A DNA stretch of 21,636 nucleotides from a virus: the IMG/VR virus record IMGVR_UViG_3300009155_000311, positions 1 through 21,636 of that record; one strand, given 5' to 3'. Position numbers and translations under genes: made by a program. This document shows, piece after piece, positions 20,942 through 21,636 of the stretch. Every line of letters starts with the position of its first letter. Position 1 is the first letter of the stretch. The notes beneath the pieces were generated by a model. It was not told where the DNA came from. It saw only the letters and a list, made by a program, of their open reading frames with translations, and searched no databases.

Positions 20942-21636
20942 AACAAATTGATTCCTTGTAATAAAAAGTTTCTTTCGAGAGTATCTGGTCTGCTGTGCCT
21001 ATATACTCTTAACAACATTAAGATCAACAGATAGTCATTGTTGGCTTGTGGATATTGTTGTAATATTTGTTGTTGTATGTGTTTGGTTTTTACATCTAGC
21101 ATCACATTATCTTTTCTAGTAAACCAACCTAGTTCTAGATCTTGTCTTAATTTTGCAATATCAAACACGTATGAATCGTATTCTATTGTTACGCAATCAA
21201 TAAGAAAAAATCCGCGATCAGTGGTAAAAATAATATTTTCTAATGTTAGATCACCGTGATAATTTGAACTCGGCAACGTTTTAGGAAGACGTTCTAACAG
21301 TTGTTCACGAGTGAATGGCATCTCATCAAAACTAACTTCTTGTAATTTTTTAATATAAGTTTCTGTATAGTCTTTGTCTACAGCATTACTAGAAAGTTTT
21401 TCTAGGATAGACAAAATAAAGTCCAATAACTTTTCATAATTGTTGGTTTTGAGATATGACTTAATATCTAGCCCGTGCAGATATTCCATGTCAATCATTT
21501 TCTTTGACACTGTGTACAATTGGGGAAGAGGATAATCTGCAGACAGGGCCTGCATACGTTCAATGTTCCTAGATATGTTTCCTATCTTTCGTACAAAGAG
21601 TTTTTCGTGTTTCTGCATCAATAATATCTGATTTCC
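20932..21636 (-). CDS. Small-molecule kinase (aminoglycoside phosphotransferase/choline kinase fold), 5' end probably outside window
   Basis: It is likely to phosphorylate a sugar or amino alcohol using ATP. Numbered from the ATG at 21618, the motifs are FVRKIGNISRN with ATP-contacting Lys11, MEYLHGLD (44-51), the catalytic loop NYHGDLTLEN (119-128, His-Gly-Asp...Asn) and FLIDCVTIEYDS with the metal-binding Asp141. The frame has no stop between that ATG and the right edge; the six codons before it read GNQILL, and the family normally has more residues before the Lys. The true start is therefore probably beyond the window. Its position before the nucleotidyltransferase fits a kinase-then-activation route. 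It overlaps the next gene by 10 bases. Confidence 0.85.
   Translation of the reverse strand, partial: GNQILLMQKHEKLFVRKIGNISRNIERMQALSADYPLPQLYTVSKKMIDMEYLHGLDIKSYLKTNNYEKLLDFILSILEKLSSNAVDKDYTETYIKKLQEVSFDEMPFTREQLLERLPKTLPSSNYHGDLTLENIIFTTDRGFFLIDCVTIEYDSYVFDIAKLRQDLELGWFTRKDNVMLDVKTKHIQQQILQQYPQANNDYLLILMLLRVYRHSRPDTLERNFLLQGINLLWK

Noticed and set aside
1-21636. Bacterial chromosome or prophage origin
   Set aside because: Terminase, gp32, UvsX and UvsY-like genes are contiguous and compact, with no integrase, attachment repeats or bacterial housekeeping genes. The glycan cassette alone would be compatible with a bacterium but is joined directly to phage genes.

Overview
The window is a piece of a tailed-phage genome of the T4-like (contractile-tailed myovirus) type, most likely an uncultured environmental, probably aquatic, relative distant from T4. 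Three hallmark proteins show this directly: a large terminase (1438-2985), a gp32-type single-strand DNA-binding protein (4493-5470) and a UvsX RecA-like recombinase (7705-8769). A UvsY-like recombination mediator (11476-11949) fits the same picture. The host cannot be named from this sequence. No tRNA, CRISPR array, integrase or insertion sequence was seen.

Layout. (1) 1-4392, plus strand: late, head-related genes. These are the end of a conserved phage protein with an RARHNCD/RYWSC C-terminus, a small unknown protein, two tandem paralogues sharing N- and C-terminal tags, the terminase, and a 465-residue conserved unknown. T4-late-promoter-like octamers (TATAAATA, GATAAATA) flank the last one. 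(2) 4393-11949, plus strand: a recombination/replication block, gp32 - uvsX - small acidic protein - uvsY-like. It is interrupted twice by AT-richer cargo: an amidinotransferase-family enzyme plus a glycosyltransferase-like protein between gp32 and uvsX, and two radical SAM enzymes with N-terminal cysteine clusters between the acidic protein and uvsY. (3) 11956-16526: a capsule-polysaccharide-synthesis-like protein on the minus strand, then, divergently, a cupin, a two-domain glycosyltransferase fusion with a polyproline hinge, a second capsule-like protein and an SGNH-hydrolase-like protein. (4) 16529-21636, minus strand: a very tightly packed operon read leftward. In transcription order it holds a kinase (running off the right edge), a nucleotidyltransferase-HAD phosphatase fusion, two paralogous RTD(L/V)WF glycosyltransferase-like proteins, a methyltransferase, a cytidylyltransferase and an NAD-dependent sugar reductase/epimerase.

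How they may work together. Regions 3 and 4 look like a nearly self-contained pathway. Phosphorylation, nucleotide activation, dephosphorylation, reduction and methylation of a small sugar or polyol would be followed by transfer by several glycosyltransferases. The acceptor could be a virion protein, the host surface or DNA, and the sequence does not say which. The amidinotransferase and radical SAM pair may add further unusual chemistry. These functional links are inferences from gene content and spacing. The enzyme-family calls rest on visible motifs, and no database search was possible.
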